A program made the translations under genes and the position numbers. DNA of 64,000 bases from an uncultured Clostridia bacterium (GTDB lineage: Bacteria; Bacillota; Clostridia; Oscillospirales; Acutalibacteraceae): contig CALWVN010000006.1 of the NCBI GenBank assembly GCA_944384995.1, positions 30,443 through 94,442 on the forward strand. The letters are read 5' to 3'. The first letter of the stretch is position 1; every line of letters begins with the position of its first letter. Positions 50,478 through 59,187 of the stretch are shown piece after piece. The notes beneath the pieces were generated by a model that did not search any database, was not told the origin of the DNA, and saw only the letters and a list, made by a program, of their open reading frames with translations.

Positions 50478-53347
50478 TACGATTCCTCCTTGAAAAACTC
50501 ACAGATCTTCCGGCGAGTCAGTGTCATTCTATCCTTTTCGGGTAGTCTATCTTCTAAATACAGATAGTCAAAGCGTTCGTAGCCGAATGCTGTGTTATTC
50601 TGCTTTGAAAACTCAGTTTCCATAAAGGTTTTCTTTTCCTTGAATGTGGGATCTTTAGCGTAAATTTCGCCTTTGGTTTCAACAACGATAATCTTATGAA
50701 TTTTACCGTCTTTACGCTTGATAATCAGAAAGTCGGGTGTGTAGATGCCAACATAACTCCACTTACTTCCGTTCTTCTTATAACACTTGATCTTAAACTC
50801 GGTCATAGCACGGTCGCCGTTGTAGTAAACCTCCAAGCCAAGATTTTCGATCTCGTCAAAGGACAACACTTCTTTTAAGAATGTCTGTTCGAATCCGCTA
50901 TCGGTACGATAGGGCAAATAGTGGAAGGAATGATCTTTTCGAGGATGAGATGTAATTTTCGATCTGAGCATTTCTACAATTTTTGTATCGCCCATTTCTT
51001 CTGCCAGATTAATCATCTGTTGTGTTTTGGAATCAGCCTTTAATTTCCCGGTATCATCCAATATGATTCTATCGACCATTTGCACATCAGGATAGTAGTT
51101 CTGTGGCTTGTCGGTATAAACTTCAGGAGTGAAGTTTGCAATATTCAAGAGATTGGCTTCTTCGGGTATCAGTTCGTCAGTGGTGTTAAAGTCAAACTTA
51201 TCGCAGAATGCTTTGCGGATATTTGCTTCTACCAACTTGCGATTATATTTGGAACTGTAATAATGAGAGCCGTCTTTTTCAAAAGTGATTTTTTGATACA
51301 CAGCTTTCAACTGTTCTGCATATTGCATCATCTCTGCAACTGTGGGTGAGCCAAAACCGCCTTTCATAATCCCGTATATCCAAGAATTAAAGGTGGCAGG
51401 TTCGGTGCCATATTCTGTATCGTCAACGGTGATACTGGTCTTGCTTTCATCCATTGAAAGATCGGTAGTTTTGATAATGCTGTCTGCAAGGCGTGCTGAA
51501 TCAGCCGAAGCCGCAATCGTGTTTGCAGGATCAGCCTTTTCGACGGTAAGGGTATCATAATTGATTTTAAGCTGATAAAAATCAACTTTGGGAAGTTTCA
51601 AATGTGCTGTACGGTTATAACGCTTCAGCGGTGTTTTGCTATTATCAGCAGACGAAAACTCTTTGAGGGAGATATGGTGCTGTTGTTCAAGCTGCATATT
51701 CAGCTTGTCGGCGTTACTTTCATTCAAATAAATGAGCGCTGTTTCGGGGTTACCTTTAATCACCTGGCGCAAGCAGCGGCAAGAGGTTTGCAGAACCATA
51801 TTTGTGGGGCAGTCGCCCTCTTGAGAAAGAATGATACCTGTAAGACTGCGGCAGTCCCAGCCTTCTTTACCGATCTGCACAAGAAGAATAATGCGAATCT
51901 TGGAAATAGACTTGTCCAAAATGTCAAACTGCATTTGACTGTCGGCAGGCATTTTGTACTGCTTATTGCCCTTGTGGGATTTGAGGATTACATCCGTTCC
52001 AAGACCGTATTCTGCAACAATACGTGATACCAACGGATAGACAACTTCCTCTAATTTTTCGATAGTACCGCAGTAGATACCAAGTTTGGCAGTCAGTCCA
52101 TCGGCATAGACAGTGTCCTTGTATGTATCAAGGAACTCTCTGACACCTTTTTCGATAATCAAACTACTGTCGGCGATATCTGCAATTTTAACGATAGGAC
52201 GTTTTAAGAAGTTGCCTACGCCATCAATAAGAGGATAGTAGTAAACAATGTTTGTGATCTCAGCAGTACCAACAGAAAGAGAATCTACAACCTTGAACTT
52301 CTCTGCTTTTTCAAGATAAGGTGTGCCGGAAAAACCGATAACGGAGTTGACGGTGTTATTCTGTGCCCATTTGGTTACGACGGCACGAAGCTTTATTTCA
52401 TCGCTAACAGCGTGATGCACCTCGTCAATGAAGATAGAGAGCGATGGCAACTTACCGATAAGATTGCGGAGCTCGTTAGCCTGTCTGTCTTTTTCATCGT
52501 CACTTTCTTCAAACATATTGATTTGTCCGCTCTTCTCTTGGATACGGTCAAGAATTACCTTTTCGGCGTTAGTTACTGAAACCAATCCGAAAAGTTCGGA
52601 AAGCGGCTGATGATTAGCAATTTTCTGAACATTCGGGTTCTTGGTTTTATTTGATTTATTTGCAGTTTTTCCTTGATCAAGCACCTCAAAGGAAATCATA
52701 CGCTTGATATCCGTTGCCGCAGGTTCGGGAATGATCCACGCAGGGTTAAAGTTTTGAATTGTCTTAAGGCTCGGCACAACAGAGGATTTCAAACCCGATG
52801 GTGCAAAAATGATAAAGTTGTGGGCGAAAGCAGGATTGGTAGGCTCGTTCAGAGCAAAATATAAATCAAGATAGATAAAAGCTGCCATCAAGTATGTCTT
52901 ACCTGCACCCATCGGAAGGCTGAACAGATAATCAGTATAGGAAACTCCGTAAAAGGCAGTACGGAAGAAAGCGTCATAGTCAATGCTTGACGGATCTTTC
53001 TTGATTTGCTTTTCGAGTTTTTCAGAAACCTGTTCGCCTTTATCATTGGTTAAGCGAGAATACTCGAACAATGCCGTTGCCGCAGGGTTTTCCTCTAAGT
53101 ATTCACGGGTTGCGGTAGATAACTCTATGTTGTTCAGATTGATAGAATTAAAGCACCCATATCTAAAAAGAAACTCCAATGGCTTACATTCACAACCGAT
53201 TTTGAGGAACAGATAAACCTTGATAGCTTCGATCTGAGCATCTCTCATTTGCCCGGTTTTCTCTATATATTCAATTAAATTATGAACAGTGCATTGCTCG
53301 GAAGCATACCACTCTTTGCACTTGTTCTCTATCATTTTATAGAACAT
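50477..53347 (-). CDS. res: Type III restriction endonuclease subunit (Res)
   Basis: 956 aa. Superfamily 2 helicase: Walker A MGAGKT (146-151), DEVHH box (about 315), motif VI-like LQTSCRCLRQV. A C-terminal PD-(D/E)XK nuclease is seen as TPDFLIIKRK...VVETKGEIYAKD near residues 880-915. It translocates or diffuses on DNA after site recognition by Mod and cuts unmodified DNA. It is the first gene of the operon; GGAGG lies before the ATG. All catalytic motifs look intact, so the system may be active. Confidence 0.92.
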   Translation of the reverse strand: MFYKMIENKCKEWYASEQCTVHNLIEYIEKTGQMRDAQIEAIKVYLFLKIGCECKPLEFLFRYGCFNSINLNNIELSTATREYLEENPAATALFEYSRLTNDKGEQVSEKLEKQIKKDPSSIDYDAFFRTAFYGVSYTDYLFSLPMGAGKTYLMAAFIYLDLYFALNEPTNPAFAHNFIIFAPSGLKSSVVPSLKTIQNFNPAWIIPEPAATDIKRMISFEVLDQGKTANKSNKTKNPNVQKIANHQPLSELFGLVSVTNAEKVILDRIQEKSGQINMFEESDDEKDRQANELRNLIGKLPSLSIFIDEVHHAVSDEIKLRAVVTKWAQNNTVNSVIGFSGTPYLEKAEKFKVVDSLSVGTAEITNIVYYYPLIDGVGNFLKRPIVKIADIADSSLIIEKGVREFLDTYKDTVYADGLTAKLGIYCGTIEKLEEVVYPLVSRIVAEYGLGTDVILKSHKGNKQYKMPADSQMQFDILDKSISKIRIILLVQIGKEGWDCRSLTGIILSQEGDCPTNMVLQTSCRCLRQVIKGNPETALIYLNESNADKLNMQLEQQHHISLKEFSSADNSKTPLKRYNRTAHLKLPKVDFYQLKINYDTLTVEKADPANTIAASADSARLADSIIKTTDLSMDESKTSITVDDTEYGTEPATFNSWIYGIMKGGFGSPTVAEMMQYAEQLKAVYQKITFEKDGSHYYSSKYNRKLVEANIRKAFCDKFDFNTTDELIPEEANLLNIANFTPEVYTDKPQNYYPDVQMVDRIILDDTGKLKADSKTQQMINLAEEMGDTKIVEMLRSKITSHPRKDHSFHYLPYRTDSGFEQTFLKEVLSFDEIENLGLEVYYNGDRAMTEFKIKCYKKNGSKWSYVGIYTPDFLIIKRKDGKIHKIIVVETKGEIYAKDPTFKEKKTFMETEFSKQNNTAFGYERFDYLYLEDRLPEKDRMTLTRRKICEFFKEES

Positions 53348-53492
53348 ACTGTTCCTCCACTAATCAATGTTTTATATTCTCACACATATCTACAAATTTC
53401 GCACCAATGGCACCGATGAATATGGGCTTGAGGAAAAGATATATGTGGGATAATATGTAATGTTTAAATAACATCAAAGGGACATTTGCAGA

Positions 53493-53924
53493 TTACAATA
53501 AATACTTCGACACTAAATAACCACCTAATATGCCCAGTAAACAGAAAAACAGATTCCACCACCACGATTTTTTGCTGGATTTTTTCTCATCTTCTTTGAG
53601 TACACCACCGAAAAGTTTGGTAACGGCTTCAACTTCTTTTTCACTCAAAGATGCTATAATCTGGGATGTTTGAGCCTCTTTGCTCCACTTCTCGGCTAAT
53701 TCTTTCTGTTGCTGAAATTCGGATTCGATTTCAGCCATTAACATAGAGGTTTCGTGGAGATTGCTAGTTAATTTTTCGAGCTTCTTTGATAATGCTTCCT
53801 TTGACTTTTTTTCATCCTTTAATATTTGCTTCTTTCTAAAAAAGAGTTCAATAAAACTATCACTAAATCCGGTTAAGGAAGATATTATTCCTGAGAATAG
53901 CTCTATTAACACATCAACAATCAT
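53493..53924 (-). CDS. Coiled-coil protein with C-terminal membrane anchor
   Basis: 143 aa. A hydrophobic start (VLIELFSGIISSL) is followed by a long charged coiled coil (about 30-100: KKLEKLTSNLHETSMLMAE...) and a C-terminal transmembrane helix (WWWNLFFCLLGILGGYLVSKY). No family recognised. It follows the four-helix membrane protein at 10 bases, so the two are probably a pair. Membrane proteins beside nuclease systems often act as effectors, but nothing here proves that. Confidence 0.65.
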   Translation of the reverse strand: MIVDVLIELFSGIISSLTGFSDSFIELFFRKKQILKDEKKSKEALSKKLEKLTSNLHETSMLMAEIESEFQQQKELAEKWSKEAQTSQIIASLSEKEVEAVTKLFGGVLKEDEKKSSKKSWWWNLFFCLLGILGGYLVSKYLL

Positions 53925-53934
53925 AACTTAACTC

Positions 53935-54498
53935 CTAAACATTTTTCTTATTCTTTCCACCTGTAGCAAGTAACGCAATTACAATTATGAGTAAAACCGG
54001 GAATCCAATATAATTTACCATAGGATTTGCAATGGTAGGTATTGCTTTAGCCGCAAGACCAAACACACAACCAAGTCCTGCAAAAAATACGAACCCCAAT
54101 ATACGATGTCCCAAATTTTTAAATCCCTTGATAAAAAGACATAACAGGGCTATAAGCCATACAAGAACTCCGCCGGTTATAAACTTGATCAGATTAACAG
54201 TATTATCTGCTTCTTTTATGAAAACGCTGCCTATATTTCCAGAAGACTGCTTTTCAATTTCAGTGAGAATGCTATTGTATTCTTTGTACAAGATTTCATT
54301 TTCTTGTATTTGTTCAACATTGATTTCTGAAACTTTTGTTAAAATGTCAATACGGTCATTTACTCGATTATAATAAAAGAAATTGGCATCAATATAAGGG
54401 AATAGAACTAAGACCGTTAACAATACAACTAGTAGAAAAACGTATAATTTTGGGTTTTTGAAGTTGTTTTTTATAAGATCAAATATTTTTTCAAACAT
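53935..54498 (-). CDS. Small polytopic membrane protein
   Basis: 187 aa with four predicted helices (about 19-35, 100-120, 127-145, 155-175). A loop of about 60 residues rich in Glu/Ile between helices 1 and 2 may be a short extracytoplasmic coiled coil. GGAGAAGG precedes the ATG at 54498. The open frame extends upstream through the Fic relic, but that part is not real coding. Function unknown. Confidence 0.65.
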   Translation of the reverse strand: MFEKIFDLIKNNFKNPKLYVFLLVVLLTVLVLFPYIDANFFYYNRVNDRIDILTKVSEINVEQIQENEILYKEYNSILTEIEKQSSGNIGSVFIKEADNTVNLIKFITGGVLVWLIALLCLFIKGFKNLGHRILGFVFFAGLGCVFGLAAKAIPTIANPMVNYIGFPVLLIIVIALLATGGKNKKNV

Positions 54499-54515
54499 AA
54501 TCCTTCTCCAATGGT

Positions 54516-54590
54516 TTACAATTCTTCCGTATTGAAGGTTGTATATCCTTCTTAATGGTAGCTGTGGTAGATGCTTTATATGAGCTTTAT
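54516..54590 (-). pseudogene. Relic of a Fic gene 3' end
   Basis: The minus strand can be read as S-I-Y-H-S-Y-H-stop-EGYTTFNTEEL-stop, a decayed copy of the C-terminus of the small Fic protein at 55693 (YMKGIDHSYYYEGYTTFKTEEL region). It starts directly after the stop of the larger Fic gene. It carries in-frame stops and is not translated as such. Confidence 0.7.
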
Positions 54591-55672
54591 TAAACCAAAA
54601 CTTCCCATTTGCCGTAACGTTTGCCGCTTTCACGGCGGATATAGTTTTTATCCTGCAGGGATTTCATAATACGCTTAATTGTTCTAATCGATTTACCTGA
54701 TGCATCTGCCAATTCTTGTTGTTTAGCAGATGGATTTTTTGCAATCAGTTCTAAAAGTGCCACTTCTTCCAAAGTGCAGTCCAAAGTGCCAAATTGACAC
54801 TTTGGAGTTTCAGTGGTGGCACTTTTGGAAGCGGTTTCATCCACAAAATCAACGTGCATATAGCGATTCTTTAATTCGTAATTTGTACCGAGCAGAAGGT
54901 TTGAGAAAAACAATTCCAAAAACTTTGTGGTGGAATGAATACCTTTTTGCAAATCATTATAGTTTGCTCGAACCAGTGCGTTGCGGAAGTACCAAGAGTT
55001 CTCACGGAACGCATCGTTATTGACACGGAACCCAAAGGTTTTCATATACTTAATCATAAACACGGCGGTGGCTCTTGTGTTGCCCTCGCCGAAGGGGTGA
55101 ATCTGCCAAATGTCCGACGCAAATTTTGCAAGATGCTTTACCGACGCTTCAACCGACAGTCCCTCATAGGAAAACTGCTTTTCGGTGGCAAAATCATAAT
55201 CCAAAGTATCTTTTATACTGTTAAAATCTGCATAGATAACTGTTTCGCCGTTCAGTATCCATTCCTTTTTGGAAATGTTGTACTTTCGGATTTGTCCGGC
55301 GTGGTCAAATACGCCCTCAAACAATCTGCGGTGAATGGTAATCCACTCGGCAGGGGAAAACTGGAATGCTTTTTCGCCTAAAAGCTTTGTGATTCTTGCG
55401 GAAACGATGTCGGCTTCCTTTGTTTCGTTTTCCGTTTCGGTGCTGGTGGTTCTCTGCTCGTAATAGCTGTGAATACGCTTCTGAGCCTCGTCAATGGTGA
55501 TTTTGCCCTCGATGTGATCCTTTGCAGTATCCAGCAAATATTCGGAGGTTTTCAGCCCGTCAACTGCCTGCAGACCGATAGCAGTTTGCCACGCTTCACT
55601 TTTTTCGGCTCTTTCAGGCTCGCCCTGCTTTATATATTCTTCAAGTTCAAATTGCCATTTCTTGTCGGGCAT
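54590..55672 (-). CDS. Fic-family protein with N-terminal helical and C-terminal winged-helix domains
   Basis: 360 aa. An N-terminal helical part (about 25-75: TAIGLQAVDGL...HIEGKITIDEAQ) resembles the VbhA antitoxin, but the expected inhibitory (S/T)xxxE(G/N) reads LQAVDG. The Fic core follows, with HPFGEGNTRA (192-201); the canonical GNGRxxR has Thr199 and lacks the second Arg. Residues about 295-360 form a winged helix (AKQQELADASGKSIRTIKRIM), so DNA binding is likely. Such proteins usually transfer AMP to a target. GAGGT precedes the ATG, 20 bases after the smaller fic gene. Confidence 0.85.
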   Translation of the reverse strand: MPDKKWQFELEEYIKQGEPERAEKSEAWQTAIGLQAVDGLKTSEYLLDTAKDHIEGKITIDEAQKRIHSYYEQRTTSTETENETKEADIVSARITKLLGEKAFQFSPAEWITIHRRLFEGVFDHAGQIRKYNISKKEWILNGETVIYADFNSIKDTLDYDFATEKQFSYEGLSVEASVKHLAKFASDIWQIHPFGEGNTRATAVFMIKYMKTFGFRVNNDAFRENSWYFRNALVRANYNDLQKGIHSTTKFLELFFSNLLLGTNYELKNRYMHVDFVDETASKSATTETPKCQFGTLDCTLEEVALLELIAKNPSAKQQELADASGKSIRTIKRIMKSLQDKNYIRRESGKRYGKWEVLV

Positions 55673-55692
55673 ATTTGTACCTCATTTCGTTA

Positions 55693-56298
55693 TCATAATT
55701 CTTCCGTCTTAAAGGTTGTATAACCCTCATAGTAGTAGCTGTGGTCGATGCCTTTCATATAGACCTCACGACTGTTTATTTCGTCTGTAAGCGCACTTTT
55801 CAGCAACACTTTGATTTCCACATCTTTAATCGGACTGCGCTCCATAGCGAGCAGACAATCTTCTTTGTCAATTTTGCTCCAATCGACAACCTTGCCGATT
55901 TCGTTTTTCAAGATATGGTCGAGCCAAATGCGGGTGCTGCGACCGTTGCCCTCACGGAAAGGGTGGGCAATGTTCATCTCAACATACTTTTCTACTATCT
56001 CGTCAAAGTTTGACTGCGGCATTTTGTCAATGTTATCAAGAGCCGCTTGCAAATACATTAAAGGCGCAAAGCGAAAATTGCCCTTTGCAATATTGACTGT
56101 TCTGAGTTTGCCTGCAAAGTCGTAAATGTCCTCAAAGAGGTACTTATGAGTTGCTTGCAATGTAGAAAACTTGCCGGCGGGGAGATTATATAAAACACCC
56201 TTTTCAAAAAGGTCAACAGCCTTTTTCTTGCTGATTCGTTCTTCCTCACGGGCAAGGTCGGCGGAGCTTGTCAACCCTAATTTATTTTCAAGTGCCAT
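55693..56298 (-). CDS. Fic-family adenylyltransferase, small form
   Basis: 201 aa. A compact Fic domain with the full motif HPFREGNGRSTR (112-123); the catalytic His and both Arg are present. LFEDIYDFAGKLRTVNIAKGNFRFAP is the usual target-clasp region. No inhibitory helix is apparent at either end, so control could come from a separate antitoxin or from the neighbouring larger Fic protein. The ATG at 56298 follows GGGGGTG. It lies 18 bases after the DUF6548-like gene. Confidence 0.88.
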   Translation of the reverse strand: MALENKLGLTSSADLAREEERISKKKAVDLFEKGVLYNLPAGKFSTLQATHKYLFEDIYDFAGKLRTVNIAKGNFRFAPLMYLQAALDNIDKMPQSNFDEIVEKYVEMNIAHPFREGNGRSTRIWLDHILKNEIGKVVDWSKIDKEDCLLAMERSPIKDVEIKVLLKSALTDEINSREVYMKGIDHSYYYEGYTTFKTEEL

Positions 56299-56316
56299 AT
56301 CGCACCCCCAAATCAA

Positions 56317-56802
56317 TTATAATATTTTTGATATTAAAACGATTGCAACGACAATAATTAAAATACCTACTAAAAATGTCATGCAACCGGCAACCTGTGG
56401 GGATGATTTCTTATGATTAGCAGTCGGCTGAGAATATGTGTATGTAGGGGATTTCGGCTTATGATTTTGTACTAGTTTTTGAGCCGGGCGAGGTTTGGTG
56501 GCTTTTGAATACAAAGCGAGAGGATCGGTTTGATTCATTATGCGCGAATAAAAATCGTCAAGCCACTCAGTATCACTCGGTTCGCACATATTTTGCTCGG
56601 TGCAATCAGGTTCATGTGCTATTTGGTTTCTAACCCAACGGTAGTGTTTCAGTTGTTTTAAGTCGTCATCCCAACCTCTTACAAGACAAGAACCACGGGG
56701 AGTATTTATCATTTCATCAATATAAGCGGATATACGCCTATCGTCATTTAATACTTCGCCGCATAATTTTTCAAGATGTTTATACGATTCAATAAAACCC
56801 AT
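56317..56802 (-). CDS. DUF6548-like protein with C-terminal membrane helix
   Basis: 161 aa. A helical start (MGFIESYKHLEKLCGEVLND, YIDEMINT, LKHYRWVRNQIAHEP) resembles the DUF6548/HEPN-like small proteins seen on clostridial elements. A low-complexity linker leads to a C-terminal transmembrane helix (MTFLVGILIIVVAIVLI). R-N-x-x-A-H in RNQIAHEP resembles the RX4-6H motif of HEPN RNases, which is worth noting in a defence island. GGAG 9 bases before the ATG decides the start. Confidence 0.6.
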   Translation of the reverse strand: MGFIESYKHLEKLCGEVLNDDRRISAYIDEMINTPRGSCLVRGWDDDLKQLKHYRWVRNQIAHEPDCTEQNMCEPSDTEWLDDFYSRIMNQTDPLALYSKATKPRPAQKLVQNHKPKSPTYTYSQPTANHKKSSPQVAGCMTFLVGILIIVVAIVLISKIL

Positions 56803-56820
56803 ATTGTACATCTCCGAAAC

Positions 56821-57009
56821 TTACTTATCCGCCGCAATACCGGATTTCATCCAAGCGTCTACTTCGCTGACCTTGAATTTCCAAAGGCGACCAATTTTTG
56901 CGGCGGGCATATTTCTTTTTTCTATCCAAGCGAGTACGGTGTCACGGCTGACACCGAGGTATTCGCAAATTTCTTTCATTGAGTACCAGCGTTCGATGTT
57001 GGAATCCAT
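56821..57009 (-). CDS. Small excisionase-family HTH protein
   Basis: 62 aa. A single HTH_17 domain (WYSMKEICEYLGVSRDTVLAWIEKRNMPAAKIGRLWKF) spans almost the whole protein. GAGGAT lies before the ATG. It heads the minus-strand group with the DUF6548-like and Fic genes and may regulate them, or help excision. Confidence 0.8.
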   Translation of the reverse strand: MDSNIERWYSMKEICEYLGVSRDTVLAWIEKRNMPAAKIGRLWKFKVSEVDAWMKSGIAADK

Positions 57010-57125
57010 TAAATTATCCTCACTTTCGGGTAGATATATTTATACAATTTTAGTATAGCATATTTTAAGTTTAAAATCAAGGATTATTGAGGATTTATAA
57101 AGGAAAGGCGGGAAAATATTATAAA

Positions 57126-57154
57126 AGCGGAACTGCTTTTGTCACAGTTCCGCT
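57126..57154 (-). terminator. Terminator of the DUF6076-like gene
   Basis: A 10-bp perfect stem (57126-57135 / 57145-57154) followed by TTTTATAAT on the minus strand, 33 bases after the stop. Confidence 0.65.
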
Positions 57155-57187
57155 CGGGAAAATTGGTTGTTTATTGGCAAAGAACGA

Positions 57188-58609
57188 TCATTGCTTCTTT
57201 TTCCTATTCGGAAAGCTGCCCTCAAGCCATTCTTCAAACTCCGCAAGGGTGATTTTGCCGTCGGAGCATTCGTCGCGCTTTGTCATCGCTTGATATTTCC
57301 ATTTCTTAAAATCGGGCTCTTTAATCTGCCTTACACGCACACGGGCGGCATAGCGCTTATAATACTTTTGATATAACGGAATGGCGGCATTGTCCGCCAT
57401 TTTCTTTTTATAGTTTTCTTGTGCGGCTAAGTCCTGGCAGTTGCGGGTTTCGCCTTCGGAAATGCGGTCGCAGTAATTAGTATCGTAATTGCCCTTCATA
57501 ATAAAATATTTACCGCAGCGTTTGCATTTACGCATTCCGATATCGGACTTCAACAACTGTATCAGTTCAAACTCAATTTGCTGTTCAATACTTTCGCAAA
57601 TACAGGTTTCGTACTCGTCGGCTTGCATTGCAGACAAGGCAATCATTTCCGGCATAGTAAAACCGAGCTTATCCAAATTCTTTTGAACGCTCGGAGAAAC
57701 TTCCGAAGCAGCAGCCATTTTTATATCCAAATCAAAATCACTTTCTACACAGCCGTCAAGTACATTTTCTACCTGATGTTCTGCGTCAACAATGCTGATG
57801 CTATGCACAATCGTTCGCTTTTGCTCTGTCGGCAATCCGTGCTTACGGCAGTAGCCTGCAAATCTCGTTTTGTGGGTTAGGCGATTGAAAAATCCGTCGC
57901 AAAAATTCTCGTCAAATGTCGCCTCGATTAAATGCAATAGATTATTTTGCATTTTTTTAAGGTGCTGGTAATAGTCCGTCAACTCATGCTTTGAGCAATG
58001 AAGCAGAATCGGCGGAAATTCCGCTGTAAACAGCGAAGCTTCTATCAATGGCTTAAATCGTTTTTGCGTTTCGGTTAAAGCCAAATAATAATACAATTTC
58101 TTTTCTTTTTCGGTCAGTAAAGAAATATCAAGACTTGTCTCATCAGGCAGGTCTTTTTTTGTGCGATTCAGGCATTCATTATACGCCGAGTCAAAATCAG
58201 CATAGAGAAAATTCCAAATTCCTTCGCCCGGTGAAAAAAAGACAGAAGCGGTGTTCATCGGTGAGATATAAGCTCTGCTGTCGCCCATAGGAAGAAAGTC
58301 AAATGCAGAGTTTATTTTTTGCGTAACAGCTCGCAAACGAGCAAGCGTATCGGCAGTATCCTGCTTAATTTGAGCAAGTTCACCGTCCGATAAAATAAAT
58401 TCTTTTTTGCCGGTAACAGCCCAAGTAATCACTTCTCGTTTATCAACTTCGATAGCGTTATACAACTCAAGAAGTTTTGAATAGTTGTATTCGTCGTTTA
58501 CGGAAAGTACACAAGATTTTTCGTCGTTCGTTACGTGCCATCTGTTTGGAACAAATCCAAAGGACACGGCACTATATTTATCTTCTGTTTGGAGTATGTT
58601 TTCGCTCAT
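57188..58609 (-). CDS. DUF6076-like protein with zinc-finger-type Cys cluster
   Basis: 473 aa. A long helical protein with a C-terminal Cys-rich segment (CKRCGKYFIMKG...YCDR...RNC) likely to bind zinc, as in DUF6076/CGNR-type proteins. No enzyme motif seen. It is divergent from the replication/mobilisation operon, which suggests a regulator, but that is inference. GGAGG lies 8 bases before the ATG at 58609. Confidence 0.7.
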   Translation of the reverse strand: MSENILQTEDKYSAVSFGFVPNRWHVTNDEKSCVLSVNDEYNYSKLLELYNAIEVDKREVITWAVTGKKEFILSDGELAQIKQDTADTLARLRAVTQKINSAFDFLPMGDSRAYISPMNTASVFFSPGEGIWNFLYADFDSAYNECLNRTKKDLPDETSLDISLLTEKEKKLYYYLALTETQKRFKPLIEASLFTAEFPPILLHCSKHELTDYYQHLKKMQNNLLHLIEATFDENFCDGFFNRLTHKTRFAGYCRKHGLPTEQKRTIVHSISIVDAEHQVENVLDGCVESDFDLDIKMAAASEVSPSVQKNLDKLGFTMPEMIALSAMQADEYETCICESIEQQIEFELIQLLKSDIGMRKCKRCGKYFIMKGNYDTNYCDRISEGETRNCQDLAAQENYKKKMADNAAIPLYQKYYKRYAARVRVRQIKEPDFKKWKYQAMTKRDECSDGKITLAEFEEWLEGSFPNRKKKQ

Positions 58610-58692
58610 TGCTAAGACCTCCGTTTTAGAAAATGAGAATTTTTGAACAATTAGCAAATCTATATCACTACAAATAACATTATACAAAAGTA

Positions 58693-58721
58693 TTGCCTTT
58701 GTGTCAATACACAGCTATAAT
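58693..58721 (+). promoter_or_regulatory. Promoter and operator of the mobilisation operon
   Basis: TTGCCT (58693-58698), 17-base spacer, TATAAT (58716-58721). The spacer holds the perfect palindrome TGTGT CAAT ACACA (58700-58713), a likely repressor site. Confidence 0.65.
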
Positions 58722-58959
58722 AAATTTGCAAATCAAGATTGTGCGATGTTTGATTTTCTAAAATTTAATGACCGTCCGAATGGGATATGACTTTGCGATG
58801 ATACGAGCAAGGCAACGCCGCTGAGATGGGGCAGGGATAACAAAAACGACATTCGGGCAGAACGGCAAAAGGCGACAGCAAGAGTCCTCCTTTCGACTGT
58901 TGCCTCTTACATAGCTGTACAGACTGTGCAGCTTTTTTCTCACAAAGGAGGTTAAGAAG
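58722..58959 (+). promoter_or_regulatory. Structured leader with anti-Shine-Dalgarno and terminator
   Basis: The 240-base leader holds an 8-codon Arg-rich open frame (MIRARQRR, about 58796-58822). A hairpin follows (58871-58878 / 58897-58904) whose loop carries CCTCCTTT (58886-58893), complementary to the next gene's Shine-Dalgarno AAAGGAGG (58944-58951). Between them is an intrinsic terminator (9-bp stem 58913-58921 / 58925-58933, T6). This looks like an attenuator controlling the operon. Confidence 0.6.
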
Positions 58960-59187
58960 ATGAGAAAAACAGAATTGAAAGAGCTTTACAAGATGATGTT
59001 CCCGGACTATCCGGACATTGTTACAGTAGCTCAGCTTCAACAAATGCTCGGCGTAAGCCGACACTTGGCATACGACCTGGTTAACAACGGATATATCTCC
59101 GGCGTTAAAATCGGAAACGCTTTTAAGATTCCGAAGGTCAATGTCATCAATTATGTTATGGAAGAAGGTGTGAAGAATGCAAGTTGA
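58960..59187 (+). CDS. Small HTH protein of the replication module
   Basis: 75 aa. An HTH_17-like domain (IVTVAQLQQMLGVSRHLAYDLVNNGYISGVKIGNAFKI). It is the first gene of the plus-strand operon and overlaps the ATPase gene by 11 bases, so expression is coupled. It may bind the origin or the operon promoter. AAAGGAGG lies 8 bases before the ATG and is a target for the leader hairpin. Confidence 0.8.
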   Translation: MRKTELKELYKMMFPDYPDIVTVAQLQQMLGVSRHLAYDLVNNGYISGVKIGNAFKIPKVNVINYVMEEGVKNAS

